The translations under genes were made by a program, and so were the position numbers. Source: Ensifer sp. WSM1721 (lineage in GTDB: Bacteria > Pseudomonadota > Alphaproteobacteria > Rhizobiales > Rhizobiaceae). From it: 64,000 bases of DNA. The stretch covers positions 1,984,001-2,048,000 of the forward strand of contig NZ_CP165782.1 in assembly GCF_000513895.2 (NCBI RefSeq). Direction: 5' to 3'. Below the pieces are notes generated by a model, which made no database searches, was not told the DNA's origin, and was given only the letters and a program-made list of their open reading frames with translations. This document shows, piece by piece, positions 34,256 through 43,186 of this stretch (positions are counted from its first letter, which is position 1; every line of letters starts with the position of its first letter).

Positions 34256-35758
34256 CTACTCCATCCGCACCGTCACGAAGCGCAGCTCGCCGGTCTTGCT
34301 GGCGATCATCAGGAGGGCGTTGCGGCGTCCGTCGGCCTTCAGTTCCTCGACACGCGCAGTGATGTCCTCCGGCGTTGTCATCGCCTCCTGGCCGACTTCG
34401 ACGATGACGTCGCCGGCCTCGAGCCGACGTTCGGCAGCGGGCGAGTTGGGCTGGACTTCGGTGACGACGACGCCTTTGACCGCCTCTGCAATGCCGAAGC
34501 TCTTGCGGCGGTCGGCGTCGAGGACCGCGAGTTTCATGCCGAGCACGGTATCGCTCGCGGGTAATTGTGCGGCCGGCGGTTCGCCCGGCTTGGCGCCTTC
34601 GCCGTTCGGCTGCTCGGTCTGCCTGGCAGCAAGGTGCTCGCCATCCTCGAGCCGGCCGAGCGTCACGCGAACCGTCTGCTCCGTGCCGTCGCGGATGATG
34701 ACGACATCAACCGCCTTGCCCACCGGACTTTCGCCGACGGCGCGCATGAGATCACGAATCTCCGCGACATCCATTCCGTCGAAGCGGATGATGACGTCGC
34801 CCGGCTTGATCTCGCCTTTCGTGATCGGCCCGCCTTCGATGATACCGGAAACCAGGGCGCCGCGCGGCATCTCCATCTTGAGGCTCTCGGCGATATCGTC
34901 CGTAACCGGCTGGATGCGTACGCCGAGCCAGCCGCGCCGCGTTTCGCCGAATTCCTTGAGCTGATTGACGACGTTGACGGCGAGCTCCGTCGGCACGGCA
35001 AAGCCGATGCCGACCGACATGCCGGTCTGCGAAAGGATCGCCGTATTGATGCCGATGACCTCGCCTTTCATGTTGAACAGCGGTCCACCCGAGTTGCCGC
35101 GGTTGATCGCGGCATCCGTCTGGATGAAGCTGTCATAAGGGCCGGCATTGATGTTGCGGCCGCGGGCCGAAACGACGCCGACGGAAACGGAGACGCCGAG
35201 GCCGAAGGGGTTGCCGACGACCATCACCCAGTCGCCGATCCTGATCCTGCGCGAATCGCCGAAGGAAACTGCCTTGAGCGGCTTCTTCGGCTCGACCTTC
35301 AGGACGGCGAGATCGGTCTTCGTATCGGTACCGACAAGCTTTGCTTTGAGCTTCGTGCCGTCGGAGAAGTTGATCTCGATGTCGTCCGCGTCCTGGATGA
35401 CGTGGTTGTTCGTAACGATGTAGCCGGTCGGATCGATCACGAAACCGGAGCCGAGCGAATTGACCGTGCGAGGACGACCACCCTCGCCCTGCCCTCTGAA
35501 GAATTCGTCGAAGAATTCCTGATGCGGCGAGCCCTCCGGCACCTGCGGCATCGGTGCATTGTCGTCGTCGCTCTTGACGTTCTGTGAGATCGATATGTTG
35601 ACCACAGCATCGAGGAGACCTTCCGCGAGTTCGGCGACGGACGGTGGACCGGCCGGCGGCAACGATGTCGCTGTCTCCGCAAGTGCGGTGTTGGAGAAGA
35701 GCAGTGCCATCGCGGCACCCAGCACGATGCCGCGGAAGATTTCGGGTCGTTTTGACAA
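34256..35758 (-). CDS. degP: Periplasmic Do-family serine protease (DegP/DegQ type)
   Basis: A 500-residue protein with a signal peptide ending ALA near residue 27, a trypsin-like domain with the triad His119 (TNNHVIQ), Asp149 (KTDLAVLK) and Ser223 (GNSGGP), and two PDZ domains (about 265-355 and 405-495). It degrades or refolds misfolded periplasmic proteins. The TTG at 35758 is chosen because AGGAG lies nine bases upstream and it preserves a normal signal peptide. In alphaproteobacteria this gene commonly follows hflKC; here an ACT gene and 230 bases lie between. Confidence 0.93.
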   Translation of the reverse strand: MSKRPEIFRGIVLGAAMALLFSNTALAETATSLPPAGPPSVAELAEGLLDAVVNISISQNVKSDDDNAPMPQVPEGSPHQEFFDEFFRGQGEGGRPRTVNSLGSGFVIDPTGYIVTNNHVIQDADDIEINFSDGTKLKAKLVGTDTKTDLAVLKVEPKKPLKAVSFGDSRRIRIGDWVMVVGNPFGLGVSVSVGVVSARGRNINAGPYDSFIQTDAAINRGNSGGPLFNMKGEVIGINTAILSQTGMSVGIGFAVPTELAVNVVNQLKEFGETRRGWLGVRIQPVTDDIAESLKMEMPRGALVSGIIEGGPITKGEIKPGDVIIRFDGMDVAEIRDLMRAVGESPVGKAVDVVIIRDGTEQTVRVTLGRLEDGEHLAARQTEQPNGEGAKPGEPPAAQLPASDTVLGMKLAVLDADRRKSFGIAEAVKGVVVTEVQPNSPAAERRLEAGDVIVEVGQEAMTTPEDITARVEELKADGRRNALLMIASKTGELRFVTVRME

Positions 35759-35990
35759 GTCGCTAGGCTCCTATCATTTCCTTTGCATCACGCCGGCTAT
35801 GGCAGCCAAGGATTATCGCACGATCATTGCTTCGCCGCAGCGAAATATCCGGCGTTCGGCCGGTTCCTATAAAGGAACACTGCGGCAGCGGCGGCCCGTG
35901 CAACAGACGACTTTCCCTTGAAGATACGGCGGAATTCCGAAGCGTCCAGACACGATTTCCTGATCGGCTGAGACGCTGCCGCCGCAGCAT

Positions 35991-36377
35991 TCAAGGGGTG
36001 ATTTCGTGTCCGTGCTCCTTCAGCGCCTGCACCGCCTTTTCAAGATCGAAGCCGGCGACGAAGACATAATCGGTGCTGAAGGTTGAATTGGCAAAGACAC
36101 CGACCCCCGCCTCCGAAAGCGGCCGCAGCACCGACGAGAGGACGCCCGGAACGTCGAAGCTGAAATGCTGCTCGATACGCAAGCAGCGCCAGCCGAGAGA
36201 ACTCTGCACGCTTGAGGGGACGCGGGCGGCGCGACAAACGAGCGTCATCTCCTCGCGGGAACTCGACACCGTCCAGAACCCCGGCCCGGGCAGCCACTCC
36301 GGAATAGCGGACCCGATGTTCAGGCGGGTAATCGCATATTCGGCATCGACCAACCGGATCAGCAGTTTATGTGGCAT
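35991..36377 (-). CDS. ACT-domain protein
   Basis: A 128-residue protein with two ACT-like units. The second half has the typical strand-helix pattern RIEQHFSFDVPGVLSSVLRP with LSEAGVGVFANSTFSTDYVF and a final helix LEKAVQALKEHGHEI. It resembles the CASTOR/GATS-like or aspartate-kinase-type ACT pairs that bind amino acids. It starts six bases after the DUF2065 gene, so it is part of the same leftward operon. The ligand is unknown. Confidence 0.82.
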   Translation of the reverse strand: MPHKLLIRLVDAEYAITRLNIGSAIPEWLPGPGFWTVSSSREEMTLVCRAARVPSSVQSSLGWRCLRIEQHFSFDVPGVLSSVLRPLSEAGVGVFANSTFSTDYVFVAGFDLEKAVQALKEHGHEITP

Positions 36378-36383
36378 TTCGCA

Positions 36384-36569
36384 TTATCCTCGAAGCAACC
36401 AAACTAGTCCGACGCCAACGGCCACCGATGTCAATCCGGCCATTCGGAGCTGATGCTCAGGGACATACGGCAAACGTTTCGCCAATTCTACAAGAACCAA
36501 AGGGGCCAGTGCGTACACCAGCCCCTCGATGATCAGGAAAAATGCAAACCCGGTCAGGAAATCGGACAT
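36384..36569 (-). CDS. DUF2065 (YjeT-like) small membrane protein
   Basis: A 61-residue protein with two transmembrane helices (GFAFFLIIEGLVYALAPL and AGLTSVAVGVGLVWLL). DUF2065 genes lie next to hflC in very many proteobacteria, as here (seven bases downstream). The function is unknown but the conserved neighbourhood suggests a part in membrane protein quality control with HflKC/FtsH. Nested inside a longer open frame, where only this C-terminal part is real. Confidence 0.85.
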   Translation of the reverse strand: MSDFLTGFAFFLIIEGLVYALAPLVLVELAKRLPYVPEHQLRMAGLTSVAVGVGLVWLLRG

Positions 36570-36576
36570 CGTCCGC

Positions 36577-37509
36577 TCAATCTCCGGTGGCAGGCGCCGT
36601 TGGCGCGGCTGGCGGCGCCGGTGGCGTCGCCCCATCTGCGCTGTTGAAATAACGGAAGAATTCCGAATGCGGCGACAACACCACGGTTGTGTCCGGATTG
36701 CCGATCGACTGCGCATAGGCTGCCATTGAGCGGTAGAATTCGAAGAAGCCGGGATCGCGTGTGAAGGCGTCCGCAAAAATCCCCGTCCGTTCAGCCTCGC
36801 CCTCGCCTCGAAGGATTTCCGAATCGCGCTGGGCTTCAGCGACGATCTCCACCACCTGGCGATCGGCGATGGCGCGCCGGCGTTGGCCCTCTTCATTGCC
36901 GCGTGCACGGATCAGTTCGGCTTCGGCGAGACGCTCGGCCTTCATCCGGTCGAAGGTCTGCTGCGAGACTTCCTGGGTCAGATCGGTGCGACGGATGCGC
37001 ACGTCCTCGATATTCAGGCCGAGCGACTCCGCGTCCGCCCTGAGGTCGGTCCGCACCTCGCGCATCATCGAAGCGCGTTCATCCGAAAGAGCCGCTTCGA
37101 AGCCGCGGAGGCCGTAGACGCGGCGAAGCGAAGCATCAAGACGCGTGCGAAGGCGCGCTTCGGCTGACTCGCGATCGCCCGAAACCGTTTCGCGGAAGCG
37201 GCGGGCGTCTGCGATCCGGTAGACCACGAAGGCGTCGACCTCGTAGAACTTTCCGCCGGAAACCTGCACGCGGATATTGTCGAGATCGAAGCGGAGCGCC
37301 TGGTCCTCGACATATTGCACGCGGTCGGCGTCCATGAAGGCGAAGGGAAGCTTGAAATAAAGGCCCGGCTCGTTCTTCACGGCGCGGATCTCGCCGAAGC
37401 GCACGACGATCGCCTGCTGGCGCTCGGTGACCACGAATACCGACGAATAGATTATGACGAGAGCCGCCGCCAGGACGATCAGGATGATTGAACTGCGATT
37501 GTTGATCAT
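36577..37509 (-). CDS. hflC: HflC, membrane protease modulator
   Basis: A 310-residue SPFH/Band-7 protein with an N-terminal signal anchor (SSIILIVLAAALVIIYSSVF), the conserved QQAIVVRFGEIRAV, and the C-terminal helical part with RGNEEGQRRRAIADRQVVEI and ILRGEGEAER. With HflK it forms the large ring around FtsH and limits its proteolysis. It overlaps hflK by four bases. The extreme C-terminus is a Pro/Ala tail, longer than in E. coli. Confidence 0.95.
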   Translation of the reverse strand: MINNRSSIILIVLAAALVIIYSSVFVVTERQQAIVVRFGEIRAVKNEPGLYFKLPFAFMDADRVQYVEDQALRFDLDNIRVQVSGGKFYEVDAFVVYRIADARRFRETVSGDRESAEARLRTRLDASLRRVYGLRGFEAALSDERASMMREVRTDLRADAESLGLNIEDVRIRRTDLTQEVSQQTFDRMKAERLAEAELIRARGNEEGQRRRAIADRQVVEIVAEAQRDSEILRGEGEAERTGIFADAFTRDPGFFEFYRSMAAYAQSIGNPDTTVVLSPHSEFFRYFNSADGATPPAPPAAPTAPATGD

Positions 37510-38591
37510 TGGGTACCTCCCGACTGCGCGGGCCTGCCGATTTCATTGAGCGGCAGATAGGGCAGCACTCCCTGGCCGTTCTTCTCGTCGATAATGACCT
37601 TCTTCGACTTGCCTAGAACATCCTGCATCGTTTCGAGATAAAGTCGCCGGCGCGTGACCTCGGGGGCCAGGGCATAGGCGTCGTAAACCGAGATGAAACG
37701 CTGCGCCTCACCCTGGGCTTCCTTGACGACGCGGTCCTTGTAGGCGGCCGCCTCTTCACGGATCTGCGCACCTTGGCCGCGCGCCTTGCCGAGCACCTGG
37801 TTCGCGTACTGGTTGGCTTCCTCTACGAAGCGGTCCTCGTCCTGTTCGGCGCGCTGCACCTCATCGAACGCATCGGCGACTTCGCGCGGCGGCGCGGCAT
37901 CCTCGATGGCAACCGTGTTGACCGAGATGCCGGCGCCATAACTATCCATCGTCGCCTGAATCGTGTTCTTCACGTCCGCGGCGATCGCCTGGCGATTGTC
38001 ACGGAAGATATCCTGCGCCGGGCGCCGGCCGACGACCTCGCGCATGGCGCTTTCGGCAACCTGCTGCAGCGTGTCGGCGGGATTCTCAACGTTGAAGAGA
38101 TAGGCCTTCGGGTCGGTGACGGAGAAGAGAACCGAGAACTGAACGTTGACGATGTTCTGGTCGCCGGACAGCATCAGCCCGGCGTTGGACTGGCCGCCGA
38201 CGCGACCGCCGATATTCTGCTGCTGCTCAGTCACCTTGACGAACTCGACGGTCTCGAACGGCCAGAAGTGGTAGTGGAGACCGGGCATGGAGATCTCTTC
38301 CTTCGGCTTGCCGAAGCGCATCTCGACGCCGCGTTCATCGGGCTGAACTGTGTAGATCGAATTGAGCAGGATGAAACCGAGGATCAGCAGGCCGACGATG
38401 ACGAATACGCCGCCGTTGAAGCCTCCCGGCACTACGTTCTTCAACTGATCCTGGCCGCGCCGGATGATCTCTTCGAGATCCGGCGGACCACCTCTTCCGC
38501 CGCGCGGCCGATTGGGCCCCTGGCCCCATGGCCCCTGATTGCCGCCGCCGCCCCATGGGCCGCCGCCGCCATTCTGATTGCTCCAGGGCAT
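37506..38591 (-). CDS. hflK: HflK, membrane protease modulator
   Basis: A 361-residue SPFH protein with the typical glycine-rich N-terminus (PWSNQNGGGGPWGGGGNQGP), one membrane helix near 65-85 (GGVFVIVGLLILGFILLNSI), then YTVQPDERGVEMRFGKP and the stomatin domain. The ATG at 38591 is chosen over a TTG one codon earlier because GTGAGG lies five bases before it. It is first in the hflK-hflC pair and starts 200 bases after folA ends; a separate promoter may lie in that gap. Confidence 0.95.
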   Translation of the reverse strand: MPWSNQNGGGGPWGGGGNQGPWGQGPNRPRGGRGGPPDLEEIIRRGQDQLKNVVPGGFNGGVFVIVGLLILGFILLNSIYTVQPDERGVEMRFGKPKEEISMPGLHYHFWPFETVEFVKVTEQQQNIGGRVGGQSNAGLMLSGDQNIVNVQFSVLFSVTDPKAYLFNVENPADTLQQVAESAMREVVGRRPAQDIFRDNRQAIAADVKNTIQATMDSYGAGISVNTVAIEDAAPPREVADAFDEVQRAEQDEDRFVEEANQYANQVLGKARGQGAQIREEAAAYKDRVVKEAQGEAQRFISVYDAYALAPEVTRRRLYLETMQDVLGKSKKVIIDEKNGQGVLPYLPLNEIGRPAQSGGTQ

Positions 38592-38791
38592 CAAAACCTC
38601 ACTTCAAAGGAACTCTCTCGCTGAACGCCCCGCAAGCATTGCGGCCGGTCACGATGTGAAACCCGTTATAGGTATCATCCTCATTGCTTTCAACGCGATA
38701 CGGCCGAGTTCACGGTAAATGCGTTAAAATAGTTGGCGCCCATGCCCTGTCGGTAGGCGACAGACGGATAAGAGCTGAAATGACCAGCCTT

Positions 38792-39331
38792 TCAGCGGCC
38801 CGGTCGGTCTTTGCGCCGCCAGGTCACGAAATGCATCGCATGGCTGTCCTTCTCGCCACGCGGCAGGTCCTCCTCCAGCACCTTTTCGAAGACGGCCAGA
38901 TCGATGGCCGGAAAGCGGGTGTCGCCTTCCACATCCGCCTGCACTTCAGTGACGTGGAGTACATCGGCCATGCCGATCGACTGACGGTAGATTTCGCCGC
39001 CGCCGATGATGCAGATCTCGTCTGCCGCGATTGCTGCCGCATGCCGCCGCGCGATCTCGAGCGCCGCCTCGAGCGAGGGCGCGACGTCGGCGCCTTCGGC
39101 GATGAAGTCGGGGTTGCGGCTGATGACGATGTTCGGCCGGCCGGGCAGTGGCCGGCCGAGAGAAGCCCAGGTTTTCCGCCCCATAATGACCGGTTTGCCG
39201 ATCGTCAGCGCCTTAAAGCGCTTGAGATCGGTCGAAAGCCGCCACGGCAGGTCGCCTTCGCGGCCAATCACGCCGTTGGTCGCAACCGCGACCACGATGA
39301 CGAGCTTCGGTCCGGTCCTCGTTTCAGTCAT
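38792..39331 (-). CDS. folA: Dihydrofolate reductase
   Basis: A 179-residue enzyme that reduces dihydrofolate to tetrahydrofolate with NADPH. The order of motifs is complete: VAVATNGVIGREGDLPWRLS, KPVIMGRKTWASLGRPLPGR, NIVISRN, and CIIGGGEIYRQSIGMADVLH with the active-site acid in the DLPWRL region. It overlaps the glutathione transferase gene by eight bases and is downstream of thyA, which makes dihydrofolate as a by-product; the gene order brings these linked steps together. Confidence 0.95.
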   Translation of the reverse strand: MTETRTGPKLVIVVAVATNGVIGREGDLPWRLSTDLKRFKALTIGKPVIMGRKTWASLGRPLPGRPNIVISRNPDFIAEGADVAPSLEAALEIARRHAAAIAADEICIIGGGEIYRQSIGMADVLHVTEVQADVEGDTRFPAIDLAVFEKVLEEDLPRGEKDSHAMHFVTWRRKDRPGR

Positions 39332-39929
39332 GGAAGCCGCTCGGTTTGCTGTCGATTTCCCGCGCCCGCGCGAGCGCGGGCCGGTCGGTCACGACCCGAA
39401 TGTAGCGGTCGATGACCTCGCTTTCCGGCAGTATCTTGCGCATCCATTGCAGCGCGCTCGCGAGCAAAAGATCAGCCCCGCTCATCTTTTCGCCGATGAG
39501 ATAGGGCTGGCGCGTCAGCACATCGATGACATGCGCGCACATTTCGGTATAGAGCCTCGCCAGCGCTGGGTTGTTGACCGTGACGCCGGAAATATGGGCA
39601 AGCGCCGTCGGTTCGATCACGCCCGCGTAATAGGCAAGCCAGGAAAGATAGGCGCCGCGCTCGGGATGACCAGGCGGCCGCCCGAGACTGCAGTCCGGAA
39701 AGAGATCCGTGAGATACTGCACGACAGCGGCCGATTCCCAGATCAGCGTTCCATCATGCAGAAGCGCCGGTACCTGCTTGTGGGGATGCGGATTGTTCTC
39801 GTCCGGTCCGCCGGATCCGTCCCAGCGGCGGATATCGACGTAGCGGATTTCGTATTCGGCGCCGAGTTCCTCGAGCAGCCAGATAATTCGCGACGAGCGC
39901 GACAAGGGCGCATGGATCAACGTCAGCAT
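39324..39929 (-). CDS. Glutathione S-transferase family protein
   Basis: A 201-residue protein with an N-terminal thioredoxin-fold domain (LTLIHAPLSRSSRIIWLLEE, then KQVPALLHDGTLIWESAAVV) and an alpha-helical C-terminal domain (SGADLLLASALQWMRKI). Ser in APLSRSS is the likely glutathione-activating residue. The ATG at 39929 has GGGAGG seven bases upstream. It lies between thyA and folA, which are adjacent in many relatives, and overlaps folA by eight bases, so it seems to be an operon member. Confidence 0.9.
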   Translation of the reverse strand: MLTLIHAPLSRSSRIIWLLEELGAEYEIRYVDIRRWDGSGGPDENNPHPHKQVPALLHDGTLIWESAAVVQYLTDLFPDCSLGRPPGHPERGAYLSWLAYYAGVIEPTALAHISGVTVNNPALARLYTEMCAHVIDVLTRQPYLIGEKMSGADLLLASALQWMRKILPESEVIDRYIRVVTDRPALARAREIDSKPSGFHD

Positions 39930-40076
39930 CAAAACCTCCCGTCATCCCGGCTACAGCCGGTTATCCGAAGCATGGCTCCTCCGAACGGGCCACGCTCCGC
40001 TTCTTGATTGCAAAACATATGGGCTGCCTTTGACAAATCCACTCGAGGCCGGATTTCGCAACGATCCGGCTCGCGA

Positions 40077-40871
40077 TCAAACCGCGACGGGCGCCTTGAT
40101 ATGTGAATCGGCTTCATAGCCGACGAGCTGAAAGTCCTCGAATTTAAAGGAAAATATATCCTTGACCGCCGGATCGATCTCCATTCTCGGCAGCGCCTTC
40201 GGCGTTCTCTCGAGTTGCAGCCGCGCCTGCTCGAAGTGGTTGTGATAGATATGTGCGTCACCGAGCGTGTGGACGAAATCGCCGGCTTTGAGCCCGGTCA
40301 CCTGCGCCACCATCATCGTCAGCAAGGCATAGGAAGCGATGTTGAACGGTACGCCGAGGAAGATGTCCGCGGAACGCTGATAGAGCTGGCAGGAGAGCTT
40401 GCCGTCCGCCACATAGAATTGGAAAAGGCAGTGGCAGGGCGGCAGCGCCATTTCGTCGACAAGCACCGGATTCCACGCGGAAACGATATGACGGCGGGAG
40501 TTCGGGTTGGTTTTCAAGCCCTCGATAAGCGCGGCGATCTGGTCGATATGGCCACCGTCGGGCGTCGGCCAGGATCGCCACTGATAGCCGTAGACGGGCC
40601 CGAGTTCGCCCCTTTCGTCCGCCCATTCGTCCCAGATACTGACACCATTCTCCTTGAGATAGGCGATATTCGTATCGCCTTTCAGAAACCACAGCAGTTC
40701 GTGGATGATCGACCGCAGATGCAGCTTCTTGGTGGTCAGCACCGGGAAGCCCTTCGAAAGGTCGAAACGCATCTGATAGCCGAAGACGGAGCGTGTGCCG
40801 GTGCCGGTGCGGTCGCCGCGGTCGGTTCCAGTTGTCATCACATGTTCGAGGAGATCGAGATATTGCCGCAT
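40077..40871 (-). CDS. thyA: Thymidylate synthase
   Basis: A 264-residue enzyme, the standard length, that methylates dUMP to dTMP and converts methylene-tetrahydrofolate to dihydrofolate. The nucleophile is Cys146 in [11 protein letters not shown]. Other motifs: [12 protein letters not shown], the phosphate site [30 protein letters not shown] and the C-terminal APVAV. Start ATG 40871 is chosen by homology; the frame is open to 40904. First gene of the leftward thyA-gst-folA group. Confidence 0.97.
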   Translation of the reverse strand: MRQYLDLLEHVMTTGTDRGDRTGTGTRSVFGYQMRFDLSKGFPVLTTKKLHLRSIIHELLWFLKGDTNIAYLKENGVSIWDEWADERGELGPVYGYQWRSWPTPDGGHIDQIAALIEGLKTNPNSRRHIVSAWNPVLVDEMALPPCHCLFQFYVADGKLSCQLYQRSADIFLGVPFNIASYALLTMMVAQVTGLKAGDFVHTLGDAHIYHNHFEQARLQLERTPKALPRMEIDPAVKDIFSFKFEDFQLVGYEADSHIKAPVAV

Positions 40872-41086
40872 GCTTGTTCGCCGCCGATTCGTTTGTCCGC
40901 TCAAAAATAGGACGAACCGACGCGCGAACCAATGGTCCGGATGCGTTTTCCTGCGGATTGATGCCTAGTTGATGAGCGCCCGCAGCCGCCAATGACTGCG
41001 CACCTCACAGGCGCTGCGGGATACAGGCCCGAATCCACAGGCGTTCCTGTGCAGCACCTCGGCGGCTGCGGTATTGCCGGCGACGA

Positions 41087-41305
41087 TCACTTCGAAGGAC
41101 GCCGGTTGGCGGCGTGGTCCTGATATTGCTCGTTTCTCACCGCCCTTTCATCCAGGCCGCGCGCATCGGAATGCTGCGCTTTGTCCCTGTTGGAAAGGAC
41201 GTCGTTTTCGCCCAAAACGCCCTGCTTCACTTCCGTCTGGGCGCCGCTTCCAGAACCCTTGCCCTTGTCCGGTTTCCCGACGTTCTTGCGACTGGCGTGA
41301 GCCAT
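41087..41305 (-). CDS. Small hydrophilic protein, general-stress type (third of three)
   Basis: A 72-residue, highly charged protein without hydrophobic core (MAHASRKNVGKPDKGKGSGS...). AAGGAGA precedes the ATG by a normal distance. It is the last of three consecutive small genes on the minus strand. The composition (Gly, Lys, Asp, Asn, few hydrophobic residues) resembles intrinsically disordered stress proteins, but I do not recognise a named family. Confidence 0.7.
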   Translation of the reverse strand: MAHASRKNVGKPDKGKGSGSGAQTEVKQGVLGENDVLSNRDKAQHSDARGLDERAVRNEQYQDHAANRRPSK

Positions 41306-41347
41306 GGTCCGTCTCCTTCGGCTATTTCATTTGGCTGGATGGGACGT

Positions 41348-41593
41348 TCAGTTTTCAGCACCCTTGTGGTGCCTGCTTTCCTGATTTTTGCCGCGCGGCA
41401 TGCCGCGATCGTCATCGCGCTCGCGCGCGTCGCTCTGCTCGGTGTCGAGGCTACGACCCTTGCGCTGGGCCTTCCGCAATGCCTCGGAACGATGCAGGTC
41501 CGCCTCGGCATTGAAATCCTTGTCCGCATTCGACGTATCCTCGCGACCTTGGATTATGCGCCGCTGCTGCTCTTGCGTCTTTCTGCCGACCAT
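41348..41593 (-). CDS. Small hydrophilic protein, general-stress type (second of three)
   Basis: An 81-residue protein rich in Arg, Gln, Asp and Glu (MVGRKTQEQQRRIIQGREDT...) with no hydrophobic segment. TAGGAG lies nine bases before the ATG. It sits 11 bases after the first gene of the cluster and 42 before the third, so the three are probably one transcript. Expected to be disordered or helical; function unknown. Confidence 0.7.
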   Translation of the reverse strand: MVGRKTQEQQRRIIQGREDTSNADKDFNAEADLHRSEALRKAQRKGRSLDTEQSDARERDDDRGMPRGKNQESRHHKGAEN

Positions 41594-41604
41594 TGCCTTT
41601 GCTC

Positions 41605-41811
41605 CTATTTGTTCGTCCGACCCCGCTGGCGCGGGTTCGCGCCGCCCTGAGCGGTTACGTCGTTCGCAACGTCACCTTCGATGGTGTTGCCGCGTTTCAG
41701 GAGTTCGTAATCGGACGGTCCTTTGATGCCTTTGCTACGGCCGATCCCGGGGTCCTGTTTCAGGTCCTTGTCACTGGGATGCCGTGTCTTCGGATGCTTT
41801 GATGAGGTCAT
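41605..41811 (-). CDS. Small hydrophilic protein, general-stress type (first of three)
   Basis: A 68-residue charged protein (MTSSKHPKTRHPSDKDLKQD...). AGGAGG lies seven bases before the ATG, a very strong site. An RpoE2-type promoter lies 69-93 bases upstream of the start codon. It heads the three-gene cluster, which suggests that all three are made in the general stress response. Confidence 0.75.
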   Translation of the reverse strand: MTSSKHPKTRHPSDKDLKQDPGIGRSKGIKGPSDYELLKRGNTIEGDVANDVTAQGGANPRQRGRTNK

Positions 41812-41879
41812 CGAGCTTCCTCCTGCGCTTTTGAATTGCTGGCGCCCCCGCTTGACGGTCAGTCGTCGCTCTCCCGGTT

Positions 41880-41904
41880 AACCGCACCCAGCCGCGAATG
41901 TTCC
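41880..41904 (-). promoter_or_regulatory. RpoE2-type promoter of the three-gene stress cluster
   Basis: On the minus strand GGAAC (41904-41900) and TT (41881-41880) are 18 bases apart, an exact match to the S. meliloti RpoE2 pattern GGAAC-N18-19-TT. Confidence 0.65.
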
Positions 41905-42037
41905 GTAATGGGTCCGATTGCTGCAGGCGGTGACGAGAGACGCGCTTGTTCGACGGAAGGGAAACAATCTCGGCAGACGATTGTTAGGCCTTATTGAATC
42001 AGATCGAACGTTCCAGCAAAACACCAGGGAGGTGACC

Positions 42038-42484
42038 ATGAGCGCGACAGGTCTCGACGTCTTCGACAAAACTCTGCAAACGACCAATATCTGGCTCGGC
42101 GAAATCATGGAGCATCACGGGCCCGACCGAAAAGTGGCGTGGCACATTCTGAATGTCGTGCTGCGGGCGTTGCGGGACAGGCTCCCCCCGGAAGTCGCCG
42201 CCCATCTCGGCGCGGAACTACCCCTGCTCGTTCGAGGCGCCTATTACGATCAATACCGCCCCAACCATCAGCCGGATAAGGCAACCCGCTCACTCGACGA
42301 GTTTCTCGCCACGATCGCGGACGGACTGAAGAATACGCGGCCGGTCAACCCGACCGAGGCGGCGAAAGCAGTCTTCCGGGTGCTGGCGCGGCACGTCGAC
42401 CTTGGCCAGACGAAAAAAGTACGCGACACCTTACCGAAAGAAATCCGGGCTCTTTGGCCCGACAGCGTTGGCGCAGGTGGATAG
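42038..42484 (+). CDS. DUF2267 protein
   Basis: A 148-residue soluble protein of the DUF2267 family. The conserved parts are FDKTLQTTNIWLGEIMEHHG, WHILNVVLRALRDRLPPEVA and LGAELPLLVRGAYYDQYRP, followed by the C-terminal EAAKAVFRVLARHVDLGQTK. AGGGAGGTGACC precedes the ATG at 42038. DUF2267 proteins are mostly associated with stress conditions and have no known activity. It diverges from the small stress cluster. Confidence 0.88.
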   Translation: MSATGLDVFDKTLQTTNIWLGEIMEHHGPDRKVAWHILNVVLRALRDRLPPEVAAHLGAELPLLVRGAYYDQYRPNHQPDKATRSLDEFLATIADGLKNTRPVNPTEAAKAVFRVLARHVDLGQTKKVRDTLPKEIRALWPDSVGAGG

Positions 42485-42685
42485 AGAGAGGCCGTGAAGC
42501 TGACTTCGCATGCCCGGAGAAGAGATGGGAGCGGCCGAGGCTCCCTTCAACGGCGGCAGCAGGCACCGGGCTCCCTCGCCAAGCATCCGACACTCACGTC
42601 TCTTCGCATGTTTCTTCGGGAAACTGTGAAGCTTATCCCGGCCGGCGCCCGGCGCCAGCCGGAACATAACTGATCGCGCCCTCGA

Positions 42686-42994
42686 TCAAAGCGCCTGAAG
42701 CTTGCCGAGATGCTTGGCGACCAGATAGTAGAAGGTCACGCGCGACTTCGAGCGGTCATCCGCCATCGCCTTGGCGGCCGCCGCAATCGCCGCATCCGCC
42801 TCGGCCCCATCTACGCCGAGCTTCTTCTCGCACCATTTTTCCTTGACGCGCTCGAGTTCCTTGGGATCCGACGCGGAAACGAGGGCGGAATCCTTGTTGC
42901 GAAGGGCTATGCCAAGATGGCGCACGATTTTGTTGACAACTGCTTCGTCGGCGGCGCTGTCGTATTTCTGCACGTCTGCGAGATAATCGCTCAT
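42686..42994 (-). CDS. DUF2853 protein
   Basis: A 102-residue, alpha-helical soluble protein (MSDYLADVQKYDSAADEAVV, then IVRHLGIALRNKDSALVSAS and WCEKKLGV), matching the DUF2853 family, whose known structure is a helical dimer of unknown function. The ATG at 42994 starts the conserved part; the frame is open to 43090. It faces the DUF2267 gene end to end, 200 bases apart, with nothing recognised in the gap. Confidence 0.88.
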   Translation of the reverse strand: MSDYLADVQKYDSAADEAVVNKIVRHLGIALRNKDSALVSASDPKELERVKEKWCEKKLGVDGAEADAAIAAAAKAMADDRSKSRVTFYYLVAKHLGKLQAL

Positions 42995-43151
42995 GATGCC
43001 TCCACTTTGCACTTGCTCCGAAAAGCTGCCGCCCTTCCTCGCGAATTGCGTGCAGCAGCCGAAGTCTTTCACGCTTCTCTTGCATGTCAAGGCGTTTTGA
43101 GGCGGACCGCCTCAGCCTGACACATATCCGTCACTTTCTCTGTCGATGGCC

Positions 43152-43180
43152 CTTTTCTTGGGCACCGGAAGCACCTATAT
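43152..43180 (+). promoter_or_regulatory. Probable sigma70 promoter of ssrA
   Basis: CTTTTC (43152-43157) and CTATAT (43175-43180) with a 17-base spacer. The -10 is identical to the S. meliloti consensus. Transcription should start near 43187. Confidence 0.5.
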
Positions 43181-43186
43181 GACGGA

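Noticed and set aside
41950..41990. A second RpoE2 promoter (GGAAAC...TT) for the DUF2267 gene
   Set aside because: The -35 has an extra A compared with GGAAC, so the match is not convincing.
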